Shown here: in pieces, positions 1-7,222 of the stretch
Layout of the letters: each line of letters opens with the position of its first letter
How positions within the stretch are numbered: position 1 is the stretch's first letter
NCBI GenBank assembly: GCA_946406095.1
Contig: CAMJJO010000058.1
Coordinates: 1 to 10,592, forward strand
Source of the DNA: an uncultured Bacteroidales bacterium
GTDB taxonomy: Bacteria > Bacteroidota > Bacteroidia > Bacteroidales > UBA932
Direction: 5' to 3'
Length of the DNA: 10,592 bases
Notes under the pieces: generated by a model
The model's database searches: none
What the model saw: the letters and a program-made list of their open reading frames with translations, nothing else
Told to the model about the DNA's origin: nothing
Program-made: the position numbers and the translations under genes

Positions 1-52
1 TGTAACCTTTTGATCCGTAGTCAAATGCTCTATTCAATTGAGCTAGGGAGCC
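1..52 (-). tRNA. tRNA-Arg (anticodon ACG), 3' part cut by window edge
   Basis: Read on the minus strand from base 52, the sequence folds as the 5' two thirds of a tRNA. The acceptor 5' strand GGCTCCC (46-52) is followed by T8-A9 (45-44). The D-stem GCTC/GAGC (40-43 with 27-30) closes a nine-base loop. The anticodon stem TTTGA/TCAAA (21-25 with 9-13) closes the seven-base loop CTACGGA (14-20), whose anticodon ACG is at 16-18. ACG reads arginine CGN codons, normally after A34 is converted to inosine. A five-base variable region (4-8) and the first three bases of the T-stem (1-3) follow before the window ends, so the T-arm and acceptor 3' strand cannot be checked. It starts 11 bases after the rplS stop codon on the same strand, so it may be made from the rplS transcript. 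Confidence 0.9.
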
Positions 53-63
53 GGAATATCTTT

Positions 64-447
64 CTATTCCTCGGTGGCTTCGGCCTTCTTGGAGTAGTTG
101 CGCTCCTTGATGCGGGCCTTCTTGCCAGTGAGATCGCGGAGGTAGAAGATGCGAGCCCTGCGGACCTTACCATACTTGTTGACAGTGATGCTGTCGATGA
201 AGGGTGACTGGTAGGGGAAAATCCTTTCCACTCCAATTCCGCTGGAAACCTTGCGCACTGTGAAGGTGCGGGTGTAAGGAGTTGCGCCGCTGATCTGGAT
301 GACCACGCCACGGAAGTCCTGCTTGCGGAATTTGTCACCTTCCTTGATCTTGTAGGTAACGGTGATGGTGTCACCGGCCTTGAACTCAGGGAAGTTCGCT
401 ACATTCTCGTTCGCGAATGCCTTGTCTACTACATTAAGTAAATCCAT
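64..447 (-). CDS. rplS: 50S ribosomal protein bL19
   Basis: The 127-residue product is ribosomal protein bL19, a basic protein of the large subunit that sits at the 30S/50S interface. Recognisable family segments are the N-terminal FKAGDTITVTYKI, the central QDFRGVVIQ and the strand RTFTVRKVSSGIGVERIFP, followed by the basic stretch VRRARIFYLRDLTGKKARI. The length is slightly above the usual ~115 because of a charged C-terminal tail ending KKAEATEE, a common type of extension. The ATG at 447 begins directly with the conserved LLNVVDKAF region; a weak purine-rich stretch (GAAAGAG) lies a few bases upstream. It has its own consensus promoter about 70 bases upstream, separate from dnaJ, and is followed closely by a tRNA-Arg gene. 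Confidence 0.97.
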   Translation of the reverse strand: MDLLNVVDKAFANENVANFPEFKAGDTITVTYKIKEGDKFRKQDFRGVVIQISGATPYTRTFTVRKVSSGIGVERIFPYQSPFIDSITVNKYGKVRRARIFYLRDLTGKKARIKERNYSKKAEATEE

Positions 448-508
448 AATACTCTTTCAATTTAGCGCAGCGTCACTGAACCGTTCAACGAGAGGCTGCT
501 TTTTGTGG
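448..508 (-). promoter_or_regulatory. rplS 5' leader with possible hairpin
   Basis: This is the predicted untranslated leader of rplS, about 60 nt between the promoter and the ATG. It contains an 11-base perfect dyad, TGAAC-C-GTTCA on the plus strand (477-487), enclosed by GCAGC (467-471) and its complement GCTGC (495-499). Read as RNA this could form a stem of five pairs, an internal loop and a second stem of five pairs, although the inner one has too small a loop to close all pairs. Several ribosomal protein genes are controlled by their own product binding a leader hairpin, so this is a candidate for such control. That role is inference from position and symmetry only. Confidence 0.35.
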
Positions 509-512
509 ACCG

Positions 513-543
513 CAAAGATAGGAATTATTTTGGACTGTGCAAA
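513..543 (-). promoter_or_regulatory. rplS promoter, Bacteroidota consensus
   Basis: On the minus strand a TTTG -33 box (540-543) is separated by 19 bases from a TATCTTTG -7 box (513-520). This matches the Bacteroidota housekeeping sigma consensus TTTG-N19-21-TAnnTTTG in every fixed position. Transcription would start around 505-509. It lies between the dnaJ stop (560) and rplS, so rplS has its own promoter. I see no hairpin plus T-run terminator after dnaJ, so read-through from dnaJ is also possible. Confidence 0.8.
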
Positions 544-559
544 ATTATTTCGAAGAATT

Positions 560-1747
560 TCAGAAATACTGACTTTCTTTTTCGAAGAGTTCCCTATCGT
601 CGCGGGTAGGATCCGGCTTCACTGCAGAAGACTGGGCAAGCTTTTCGATGGCCTCTTTGTCGGACCCGCGCAGCTTGCGGGGAATCCAGACCAGTATCTT
701 CACATACACATCTCCCCTGCCATATCCGTTCACGGACGGCAGGCCTTTGCCACGGAGACGCTGCACGGTGCCCGACTGGGTGCCGGGATCGAGTTTAAGC
801 GTGTATGGCCCGTCGAGGCAAGGAATGGCGAGTTCGCATCCGAGAATCGCATCCGTCACTGATATCACCCTGGTGTAGAAGAGGTTCTGCCCGTCCCTCT
901 TGAACTGGGAATGAGGAATCTCCTCTATCAGGAGCAGCAGGTCTCCGTTCATGCCTCCACGGGGAGCCGAATGGCCTTCTCCGCGCACGGTTATCTGCAT
1001 TCCGTTCTCGACTCCGGCTGGAATCTGGACCTTGACGGTCTCTTTTTTCCGCTCCAGGCCCGTGCCTCCGCATCGGCGGCAGGGGTTGGAGACTATCTTG
1101 CCCTCGCCCTTGCACTGGGGGCAGGTGGAATAGGTTACGGTGCGCCCGAAGAGCGAGTTCACCGTCTGCGCCACCTGGCCGCTGCCATGGCATGTAGGGC
1201 AGGTTTTGATGTCGGATTCGTTCTTGGCACCCCGGCCGTTGCACTCAGGGCAGGGGCGGTTGCGCTCTATGGTTACTTCCTTCTCGCATCCGTTCTGGAT
1301 CTCTTCCAGCGTGAGTCTCACGCGGGTGCGGATGTCCCTGCCGCGCATCGTGTGCGAGCCACTGGAACGGGATGATCCTCCCCCGAAACCGAAACTGCCG
1401 AAGTCGAACCCGCCTCCGCCAAAGCTGAAACGCCCGCCGAAGAGGTTCTCGAGGATATCGTTCAGATTCCCGAAGCCCTGGCTGAAGTCCGGCCCGGAAG
1501 CACCGTCCACACCGGCAAAACCGAACTGGTCGTATTTTGCACGCTTCTGAGAATCCGACAGCACCGAGTAGGCCTCGGACGCCTCCTTGAATTTCTCTTC
1601 CGCCGTCTTCTTCTCGGCATCGGAGCCATTCACCCAGCGGTCCGGGTGCCACTTGAGGGCAGCCTTTCGGTAAGCCTGCTTGATATCGTCTTCGCTTGCA
1701 CCCTTCTGGATGCCCAAGACCTCATAGTAATCTCTCTTGTCTGCCAT
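560..1747 (-). CDS. dnaJ: chaperone DnaJ (Hsp40)
   Basis: DnaJ is the cytoplasmic co-chaperone that delivers unfolded clients to DnaK and stimulates its ATPase. The 395-residue protein has the full type I layout. The J domain (about 5-75) carries the HPD motif at 34-36. A Gly/Phe-rich linker (about 90-130) follows, then a zinc-finger domain with all four CxxCxGxG repeats (166-173, 183-190, 209-216, 223-230), and a C-terminal substrate-binding region. The loop after HPD is a few residues longer than in E. coli DnaJ (RWVNGSDAEKKTAEE), which I believe is common in Bacteroidales. The start is supported by the J-domain beginning at residue 5 and by a good ribosome-binding site (AGGAG, nine bases before the ATG) inside the last codons of grpE, only four bases upstream. 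It forms an operon with grpE. Confidence 0.97.
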   Translation of the reverse strand: MADKRDYYEVLGIQKGASEDDIKQAYRKAALKWHPDRWVNGSDAEKKTAEEKFKEASEAYSVLSDSQKRAKYDQFGFAGVDGASGPDFSQGFGNLNDILENLFGGRFSFGGGGFDFGSFGFGGGSSRSSGSHTMRGRDIRTRVRLTLEEIQNGCEKEVTIERNRPCPECNGRGAKNESDIKTCPTCHGSGQVAQTVNSLFGRTVTYSTCPQCKGEGKIVSNPCRRCGGTGLERKKETVKVQIPAGVENGMQITVRGEGHSAPRGGMNGDLLLLIEEIPHSQFKRDGQNLFYTRVISVTDAILGCELAIPCLDGPYTLKLDPGTQSGTVQRLRGKGLPSVNGYGRGDVYVKILVWIPRKLRGSDKEAIEKLAQSSAVKPDPTRDDRELFEKESQYF

Positions 1748-1751
1748 AGCT

Positions 1752-2258
1752 TTATGCTCCTACGACCACCTTCGCATAGCGCAGCACCTTGCCGTTCAGC
1801 GTATAGCCGGTCTGCACCACGTCTATCACCATCCCCTTCTGCTCCGGAGACGGAGCAGGGAACTGGGTGACGGCCTCGTGCAAGTCCACGTCGAACTTGG
1901 TGCCCTTGGCCTCTATGACTGCCAGGCCCTTGGTTTTGAGGTAGTCCATTAACTTATTGTAGATGAGAGCGGTACCCTCTTTGGCGGCATCGTCGGAAGA
2001 TTTTGCGAGAAGCTCCATTGCGCGCTCGCAGTCGTCCAGCACGGGAAGCAGGCCCTTGATGGTTTCTGCGGATGCCGAACCGACCAATGCCAGACGCTCC
2101 TCGGCGCTGCGGCGGCGGAATGTTTCGAATTCAGCCATCAGGCGCAGGTAATCGTCATGCTCCTTTGAGAGTTTGGAATCCAGTTCTTCTATCTTTTTCT
2201 GCAGGTCTTCGCCTTTTTTCTGGGGCTTTTTCGCCTCTTTAGTATTCTTTTCTGCCAT
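1752..2258 (-). CDS. grpE: nucleotide exchange factor GrpE
   Basis: GrpE is the homodimeric ADP-release factor of the DnaK chaperone. The 168-residue product starts with a charged, lysine-rich segment and a long predicted coiled coil (about 12-60, including KIEELDSKLSKEHDDYLRLMAEFE). The family helix bundle follows (FRRRSAEER, then LLPVLDDCERAMELL), ending in the beta domain with HEAVTQFPAP and the C-terminal GYTLNGKVLRYAKVVV signature. The length is a little below E. coli GrpE (197) because the N-terminus is short. It is first in a two-gene operon with dnaJ; dnaK is not in the window. A promoter lies directly against the start codon, so the message may have almost no leader. Confidence 0.97.
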   Translation of the reverse strand: MAEKNTKEAKKPQKKGEDLQKKIEELDSKLSKEHDDYLRLMAEFETFRRRSAEERLALVGSASAETIKGLLPVLDDCERAMELLAKSSDDAAKEGTALIYNKLMDYLKTKGLAVIEAKGTKFDVDLHEAVTQFPAPSPEQKGMVIDVVQTGYTLNGKVLRYAKVVVGA

Positions 2259-2265
2259 AACACTG

Positions 2266-2297
2266 CAAAGATACGCAAAAGTTCTGCCAAGCCGAAA
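2266..2297 (-). promoter_or_regulatory. grpE-dnaJ promoter
   Basis: On the minus strand TTTC (2294-2297) is followed after 20 bases by TATCTTTG (2266-2273). The -7 box is a perfect match to TAnnTTTG and the -33 box has one mismatch to TTTG. Only seven bases separate the -7 box from the grpE ATG, so the transcript should begin at or within a few bases of the start codon. An 8-bp perfect palindrome abuts the upstream side (2300-2316). Confidence 0.7.
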
Positions 2298-2299
2298 TG

Positions 2300-2316
2300 G
2301 CTGACATTATGTCAGC
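2300..2316. repeat. 8-bp perfect inverted repeat between exporter operon and grpE
   Basis: GCTGACAT and its complement ATGTCAGC flank a single T (2308). One arm contains the stop codon of the second permease (2312-2314) and the other ends three bases before the grpE -33 box. It could be a transcription-end hairpin for the exporter operon, although no T-run follows on either strand. It could also be an operator for grpE-dnaJ. It does not resemble the CIRCE heat-shock operator. Confidence 0.5.
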
Positions 2317-3514
2317 GTCCGAGACGTTCATTTATCTCGTCCCTGTGCTTGATCACGAAATTCTCCACATAAACGCTGACACAGGCCAGCACGAAGTATA
2401 CGGCACCCTGGATGCAGAGCGCACGCAGCTGCGGCGCAACTATCTCCAGGTTCGCACCGGCGGTATTCAGGTTGATGAATGCCTGACATCCGAAGGTGGA
2501 CGGGAAGATGTAGGAGAAGTACTTCCAGAACTCGGGGAACGCGGTGGTAGGCCAGCTGAATCCGGTCAGGAACACGCATACGGGACTCATGAAAAGGAAG
2601 AGTATGAATGCGGATTCGCGTCTGGTGACCAAGGTGCTCCAGCTCATGCAGAAGAACACGCACACCGTCACGAAAAGGGCGAGAAGGACGAGGATGTCCT
2701 GGAAACTGCCCCTTTGAGGAAAGTGGAACATGGCCGGAACGATGCAGGTCACGTAGATGCCTATTATCATGAATATCAGCCAGTAAACTGCACCGCGCCC
2801 GAGCACCACGCGCCCGACTCCTCGGCCTTTCAGATGATCCGGCAGGGTTGCGAAGCTGCGGTTTTCCTCCCTCATGGTTCCCACGCTCATGCTCATCCCG
2901 TAGAACATCACCTGCTGGATGATCAGCATCAATATTGCCGATATCAGGAAAATACTGTAGGAGAAGGCCCTGTTGTAGGGATTGATATCGTCGTACAGCA
3001 CGGTATTAACGGACTGGTCCGCCTGTGCATCGGTAAGGCCGTCGGCGCGGAAGTGCTCCAGCTTTATATTGTTCACCTCGTGCAACATCACGAAATTGGA
3101 CCCCATCAGCACATTCTTGTAGTAGAGGAAACTGCTCATGTCCGCATAGATGCTGAACGTGGCCGTCTCGCGATGCACCAGTTTATCCCCAAAATCTCCC
3201 GGGAAATAAATTATGCCGTTCACCCTGCGGGTCCGGAGCAGTTCCTTCGCCTCCTCCATCGACACGCACTCGTATGCGATGTCTATCTCGCGCGTGGCGT
3301 CCATCTCCCGTATCATCCGGCGGGAATCGCTGCAGTCGGCGTTGTCTACGACGGCAACCGGGGAATCCTCCAGAATGCCGTTCTTATAGACGTAATTATA
3401 CAATATGGGATAGAGGAAGCCTGCGGCAATGAAGATGATCATCACCCCGCCATCGTGGAGGATGTTCCTCAACTCCAGGTTGAATATGTCCAGTGCGTCC
3501 CTAATTCTTTTCAT
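2312..3514 (-). CDS. ABC-2 type transporter permease (second of the pair)
   Basis: The 400-residue inner-membrane protein has the layout of the ABC-2 permease family related to YbhS/YbhR/YhhJ. One N-terminal membrane helix (about 22-41) is followed by a large periplasmic domain (about 42-183) that begins with the family segment SPVAVVDNADCSDSRRMIREMDA. Five further membrane helices lie near 184-208, 241-262, 272-294, 300-321 and 365-385. The conserved GFSWPTTAFPEFWKYFSYIFPST region sits before the last helix. There is no Walker A or ABC signature motif. Its start overlaps the end of the upstream permease by 14 bases, so translation is probably coupled. It likely pairs with that permease to move a substrate toward the periplasmic adaptor and outer-membrane channel. 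The substrate is not evident. Confidence 0.9.
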   Translation of the reverse strand: MKRIRDALDIFNLELRNILHDGGVMIIFIAAGFLYPILYNYVYKNGILEDSPVAVVDNADCSDSRRMIREMDATREIDIAYECVSMEEAKELLRTRRVNGIIYFPGDFGDKLVHRETATFSIYADMSSFLYYKNVLMGSNFVMLHEVNNIKLEHFRADGLTDAQADQSVNTVLYDDINPYNRAFSYSIFLISAILMLIIQQVMFYGMSMSVGTMREENRSFATLPDHLKGRGVGRVVLGRGAVYWLIFMIIGIYVTCIVPAMFHFPQRGSFQDILVLLALFVTVCVFFCMSWSTLVTRRESAFILFLFMSPVCVFLTGFSWPTTAFPEFWKYFSYIFPSTFGCQAFINLNTAGANLEIVAPQLRALCIQGAVYFVLACVSVYVENFVIKHRDEINERLGR

Positions 3515-4670
3515 AATCCAAATTCCAATAGGCGTTCTTCAGCCTGCGCAGCACAAAGAATGGCAGGAAGCAGAACACGAGCATCGCCAGCACGTACATG
3601 TACCAGTCCCCGAAAGGATTGCCGAATATGCCGGTCTGCACATATATTTCGTAGTAATAGCGTAGCGGATACATCATCGTGAGCCCCTGCAAGCCTGCGG
3701 GCATCACCTCCACGGGGAGGGTGAAACCAGTCAGGGACAGCCCCAGCACACTGTAAAGCGCTCCTATGCTGAGCGCGAAGCGGCAGACCGGCACGCAGCC
3801 GATTATGAGCACCGCCACCGACTCGGAGGCCGCCACCAGCAGCAGGCATGCCAGCAGCATGTTCAGCAGGCTCCCTTCCAGCGGGAAATGCATCCATTTG
3901 TAGAGGATGACTTCCAGGCTCCAGCCGATGGCTGTGAAAAGGATGGTATAGAGGATGGTCTTGCCCATCAGGGCCGAGTAAATATCACCCTCCGTAACCT
4001 GCAGCAGATGCCGCCCTGTGCCATATTTAAGTTCTGTTCCAAGGGAATAGATGAAAACGATGACCACCACCATCTGAAGCATGCCGGGAATCATCATGTT
4101 AGCAAGGTATGCTCCGTAGTTCATGGTAGCGTTCCCTATCTGGTGCACGTCTACATCCACCGGACGCAGAAGACCCATTATCTCGCTCTCGTTCACCCCT
4201 TTCATGCGGAGGACCTCACGCTGCACGGCACCCGAAGTCAGGTTGATCATCGTAAGCAGATCCTTCCATGCCAGGGAACCTCCCAGAAAGTACAGGCCAT
4301 TGATATAGAAGCTGAAATGCGGCTGGCGCTGAGCCTGGATGTCGCGGTTGAACCCTTCCGGGATGAGGCAGACGGAGGTCACCCTGCCACCCTGGAGATC
4401 CGCCCTCGCAGAGGAGAAATCGTCGTAGTAGACGACCTTTCCCAACTGGGTGGCGTCCAGTTGCTGGCAGAAGTTGCGGGAAGTGGAGCTGCGGTCCAGG
4501 TCCACCACCGCGATGGGCACGTCCGACGGCACTCCCTGCCCCAGGAAGGTCAGGTAGAACACCGTACAGAAAGCCATCACGGCCACGGTTCCTATGATGT
4601 AGATAGGTCTGCGGGCCCAGATGCGGAGTTCGCGGCGGATTACGGTGCGTATTTTCTGAATGAATGTCAT
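3501..4670 (-). CDS. ABC-2 type transporter permease (first of the pair)
   Basis: This 389-residue inner-membrane protein belongs to the same ABC-2 permease family as the downstream gene, but the two are clearly diverged. A first membrane helix (about 24-43) precedes a periplasmic domain (about 44-187) opening with VPIAVVDLDRSSTSR, a hallmark of the family. Five membrane helices follow (about 188-211, 237-257, 265-290, 297-319, 355-375). The usual LTGFTLPVEVMP and MMYPLRYYYEIYVQ segments lie before the last helix. It starts one base after the adaptor gene stop and overlaps the next permease by 14 bases. No ATP-binding domain is fused to it. It is expected to form a heterodimer with the downstream permease. 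Confidence 0.9.
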   Translation of the reverse strand: MTFIQKIRTVIRRELRIWARRPIYIIGTVAVMAFCTVFYLTFLGQGVPSDVPIAVVDLDRSSTSRNFCQQLDATQLGKVVYYDDFSSARADLQGGRVTSVCLIPEGFNRDIQAQRQPHFSFYINGLYFLGGSLAWKDLLTMINLTSGAVQREVLRMKGVNESEIMGLLRPVDVDVHQIGNATMNYGAYLANMMIPGMLQMVVVIVFIYSLGTELKYGTGRHLLQVTEGDIYSALMGKTILYTILFTAIGWSLEVILYKWMHFPLEGSLLNMLLACLLLVAASESVAVLIIGCVPVCRFALSIGALYSVLGLSLTGFTLPVEVMPAGLQGLTMMYPLRYYYEIYVQTGIFGNPFGDWYMYVLAMLVFCFLPFFVLRRLKNAYWNLDYEKN

Positions 4671-4671
4671 C

Positions 4672-5658
4672 TTACTCGATTACTATTGCGGTCATTCCGG
4701 GGCGGAGTCCTTTCAGCGTTTCCGCCGGAACGGCACGCACCTCGAAGGTCTTGGCATCATAGAGGTCGCTCTCCTTGGTGGCCTTCCATGTGGCGTAGCT
4801 TTCACGCACTGCCATGTAATTCACTGTAGCCCTGATGGTTGCACCGTCGAGTGCAGGGATGCTGACGGTCAGCACATCTCCCACGTTCATGCCGTGCAGC
4901 TGGTCTTCGCGGATGTTGAAGGTGAACCAGATATCGGAAAGATCCGTCACGGTCATCACCGGACTACCCTGCCCCACCAGTTCTCCCTGTTTGGGATAGA
5001 CGCTTGAGACTATGCCGTCGGCAGGAGAAATCAGGTATAGTTCCTTCAGGTAGGAATTCACCTCCTGGATGGCACCGTCCGCCTGATGCACCAGTGCCTC
5101 GGCGGCAGCCTTGTCTTCTGCACGCGCACCGCGCACGGCCATGTCGTACTGGCTCTTGGCGGCACGGGCCTGGGCGACAGCGGCATCGCGCTTTGCCTTG
5201 GTCTCGTCGTATTTCTGGGCAGACACGACCTTCTGCTCATAGAGATTCTTCACACGGTCGAAAGATTTCTTCATGATATCCTCCTGAACCTTTGCCTGCT
5301 GCCAGAGTTCATAAGCCCCCGCTATCTGTTCGCGCTGGGCTCCGTTCTTCGCCTTGGTGCTCTGGGCTTGCGCAGCGCTGCGGGCGGCTTCCGCCTGGGC
5401 GAGTTTTGCACGCACCTGGGGCGAGTCGATGAATGCCACGGTGTCACCTTTGTGCACTTCCTGTCCTTCCCTGCAGTAGAGCTCCGTCACATGACCGGGG
5501 ACCATGCACGAAATCCTGTATTCCGTGGCCTCGGCCTCTCCCTGAATGACCTGAGGACGCGGCTTGCTGACCAGATACCCTACGAATGCAATGATCAGGA
5601 CTATTATTACCAATGCGCTGATTCCTATTACCAGATTGTAATTCTTCTTCTGTTCCAT
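4672..5658 (-). CDS. HlyD/YbhG-type periplasmic adaptor (membrane fusion protein)
   Basis: This 328-residue protein should bridge the inner-membrane permeases and the outer-membrane TolC channel. An N-terminal membrane anchor (about 8-30) has no lipobox. The first half of a biotinyl-lipoyl-like domain (about 40-80, with VPGHVTELYCREGQEVHKGD) leads into a long alpha-helical hairpin rich in Ala, Gln, Lys and Glu (about 82-205). The second half of the lipoyl domain (SPADGIVSSVYPKQGELVGQG, about 211-231) and a beta-barrel domain follow, ending in LKGLRPGMTAIVIE. This order is typical of the EmrA/YbhG group. The gene begins two bases after the TolC stop, with AAGGA inside the TolC 3' end as a likely ribosome-binding site, and ends one base before the first permease. 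Confidence 0.93.
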   Translation of the reverse strand: MEQKKNYNLVIGISALVIIVLIIAFVGYLVSKPRPQVIQGEAEATEYRISCMVPGHVTELYCREGQEVHKGDTVAFIDSPQVRAKLAQAEAARSAAQAQSTKAKNGAQREQIAGAYELWQQAKVQEDIMKKSFDRVKNLYEQKVVSAQKYDETKAKRDAAVAQARAAKSQYDMAVRGARAEDKAAAEALVHQADGAIQEVNSYLKELYLISPADGIVSSVYPKQGELVGQGSPVMTVTDLSDIWFTFNIREDQLHGMNVGDVLTVSIPALDGATIRATVNYMAVRESYATWKATKESDLYDAKTFEVRAVPAETLKGLRPGMTAIVIE

Positions 5659-5660
5659 AT

Positions 5661-7202
5661 CTATTTTTCCTTTATTTCAATATCCGATGTGTAGTTTCCG
5701 AGGGCTGCTTTCAGCCTGGAGCTGTTGAGCTGGAGTTCGATGCCGGCATCTATGCATTCGCTGTGAGCCTTCAGCCATGCCGTCTGCGCACCCAGCGTCG
5801 TATTCACGTCCACCACTCCCGCTTCGTAGCCTGCCATGGCAATGCGCAGGTTCTCATCGGCGCTGGCAAGGTCGTTCTGGGCCATCTCCACGCGGTCGTA
5901 TGCCTCTTTCCGCTGCTGGCGGAGCTGGGTGACCTGCATTTCTATCATCTCGCAGGCGTCATCGTACTTGTTCTGGTAGATGCGCTCCTCGGCTTTGGCC
6001 TTGCGCGTCTTCTGGAGAGCCTCCGTGCCGTGGAATATGGGCACGCTGACCATGACCCCCGCGGCCCAGTTCTGCCCGAAATCATTGCGGAAGCCGTGGT
6101 TCATATTGGGGTTGCTCACCAGGTAGTTGGCCGTCAGGGCAACTGTTGGCAACATGTCGGCACGGGCGATGTTGGTCTTTTCGTGGTAGATCTTGCGGGC
6201 AAGGTCGAGCCTCTTCGTCTCCGAACGGGACGCCCAGATATCCTCCATGGTCTTGAACTGCTCTTCTTCCGGCAGCGGAACCGCATCGAGGGCTTCGTCC
6301 GCAAGGGTGAAGCTGGAATCCAGAGGAATTCCTATCTGCTTGCAAAGCAGCATCCTTGCGAGCACGAGGCCGTTCGTTGCCTTGGTCAGCGCCATGTCGG
6401 CCTCATTTGCACGGACCCTGACCGTAAGGGCATCCGCCTCGGTGGCGACCCCTTCCCGGACGGCGATATCCACATTGTCCTTCATCTTATGCAGGAGTTC
6501 CGAATAGCTTTCGGCAAGCTTCTTCTTGTTGGCCACCGAAACCACCTGCCAGTAGGCCTGGTCCACGTTTATCAGCACTTCATCGTAATTGCCGTCGTAT
6601 TCGTAGCGGGCAAGGTCCTCGGCATATTTCGCCATCTTGTTGGATGCGATTATCTTTCCGCCCACGAACAAGGGCTGCTGCACGCTGAGCACACCCACAT
6701 AGATGTCGGACAGGTCCGGATGGATGGTCTCGTCGATGGCGGCATCCACCCTCTCCCCGACTCCCGCTATGGCCGAATTGGCCTCTGCGGCGGTCAGGCG
6801 CTCGACTATCTCCCTGGCCTTGGGATCGCTCTGGACAAACGCACCCATCACGGGATGAGCGCTTATCAGGGCCATGAGGTCATCTACACGCGCATTGTAT
6901 TCAGCCTGAAGCCGGGCGGATTCTCCCTTGATATCGGGAATCTTTTCTTCATCCACCAGAGAGAACTCGCCTCCGGTGTGCTGGTACATCCCGGTCGCGG
7001 TAACCTTCGGGAAGAAGTTCGCCGCTGCTATCCTGCGGTCGTATCCCGCCATTTCCAGCTTTGCCCTCTGCTGATCCAGGGTCTTGTTCTTCGTTATTGC
7101 CATCTGACGGCAGGCATCCAGGGTGAGGATGCCATCCTCTGCCTCTGCAGGGATTCCTATCAATGCCAGCACCATGCCGGCAACACACATCATTCGTTTC
7201 AT
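5661..7202 (-). CDS. TolC-family outer-membrane efflux channel
   Basis: This is the outer-membrane factor of the exporter and the first gene of its operon. I chose the ATG at 7202 (513 residues) because it is followed directly by a signal peptide, MKRMMCVAGMVLALIGIPAEA, with likely cleavage before EDG. An in-frame ATG at 7256 would add 18 residues ahead of that signal and is less likely. The mature protein begins with the family motif LTLDACRQMAITKN. The two-fold helical repeats and barrel strands are visible (FFPKVTATGMYQHTGG, YVGVLSVQQPLFVGG, and in the second repeat MLPTVALTANYLVSNP and GVMVSVPIFHG), with the closing YEAGVVDVNTTLGAQTAWL and final helix. Residues about 79-166 are an extra, probably helical segment between the first two barrel strands. 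No strong ribosome-binding site is visible. Confidence 0.92.
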   Translation of the reverse strand: MKRMMCVAGMVLALIGIPAEAEDGILTLDACRQMAITKNKTLDQQRAKLEMAGYDRRIAAANFFPKVTATGMYQHTGGEFSLVDEEKIPDIKGESARLQAEYNARVDDLMALISAHPVMGAFVQSDPKAREIVERLTAAEANSAIAGVGERVDAAIDETIHPDLSDIYVGVLSVQQPLFVGGKIIASNKMAKYAEDLARYEYDGNYDEVLINVDQAYWQVVSVANKKKLAESYSELLHKMKDNVDIAVREGVATEADALTVRVRANEADMALTKATNGLVLARMLLCKQIGIPLDSSFTLADEALDAVPLPEEEQFKTMEDIWASRSETKRLDLARKIYHEKTNIARADMLPTVALTANYLVSNPNMNHGFRNDFGQNWAAGVMVSVPIFHGTEALQKTRKAKAEERIYQNKYDDACEMIEMQVTQLRQQRKEAYDRVEMAQNDLASADENLRIAMAGYEAGVVDVNTTLGAQTAWLKAHSECIDAGIELQLNSSRLKAALGNYTSDIEIKEK

Positions 7203-7222
7203 TTCACTTTTCGTTTTCACAC

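Noticed and set aside
545..559. Possible terminator after dnaJ (AAATT/AATTT symmetry around TTCGAA)
   Set aside because: The arms are short and AT-only with no T-run after a GC stem, and the segment lies directly against the rplS -33 box.
2286..2302. GCCA...TGGC and AGCC...GGCT short dyads beside the grpE -33 box
   Set aside because: Arms of four bases are expected by chance and overlap the stronger 8-bp palindrome.
2297..3682. A 461-codon plus-strand open frame opposite the second permease
   Set aside because: The product is low-complexity His/Glu/Gly-rich with no recognisable family, and the minus-strand frame encodes a convincing membrane protein with proper operon spacing.
3888..4829. 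A 313-codon plus-strand open frame opposite the first permease and the end of the adaptor gene
   Set aside because: It spans two real genes on the other strand and has no domain or start signal.
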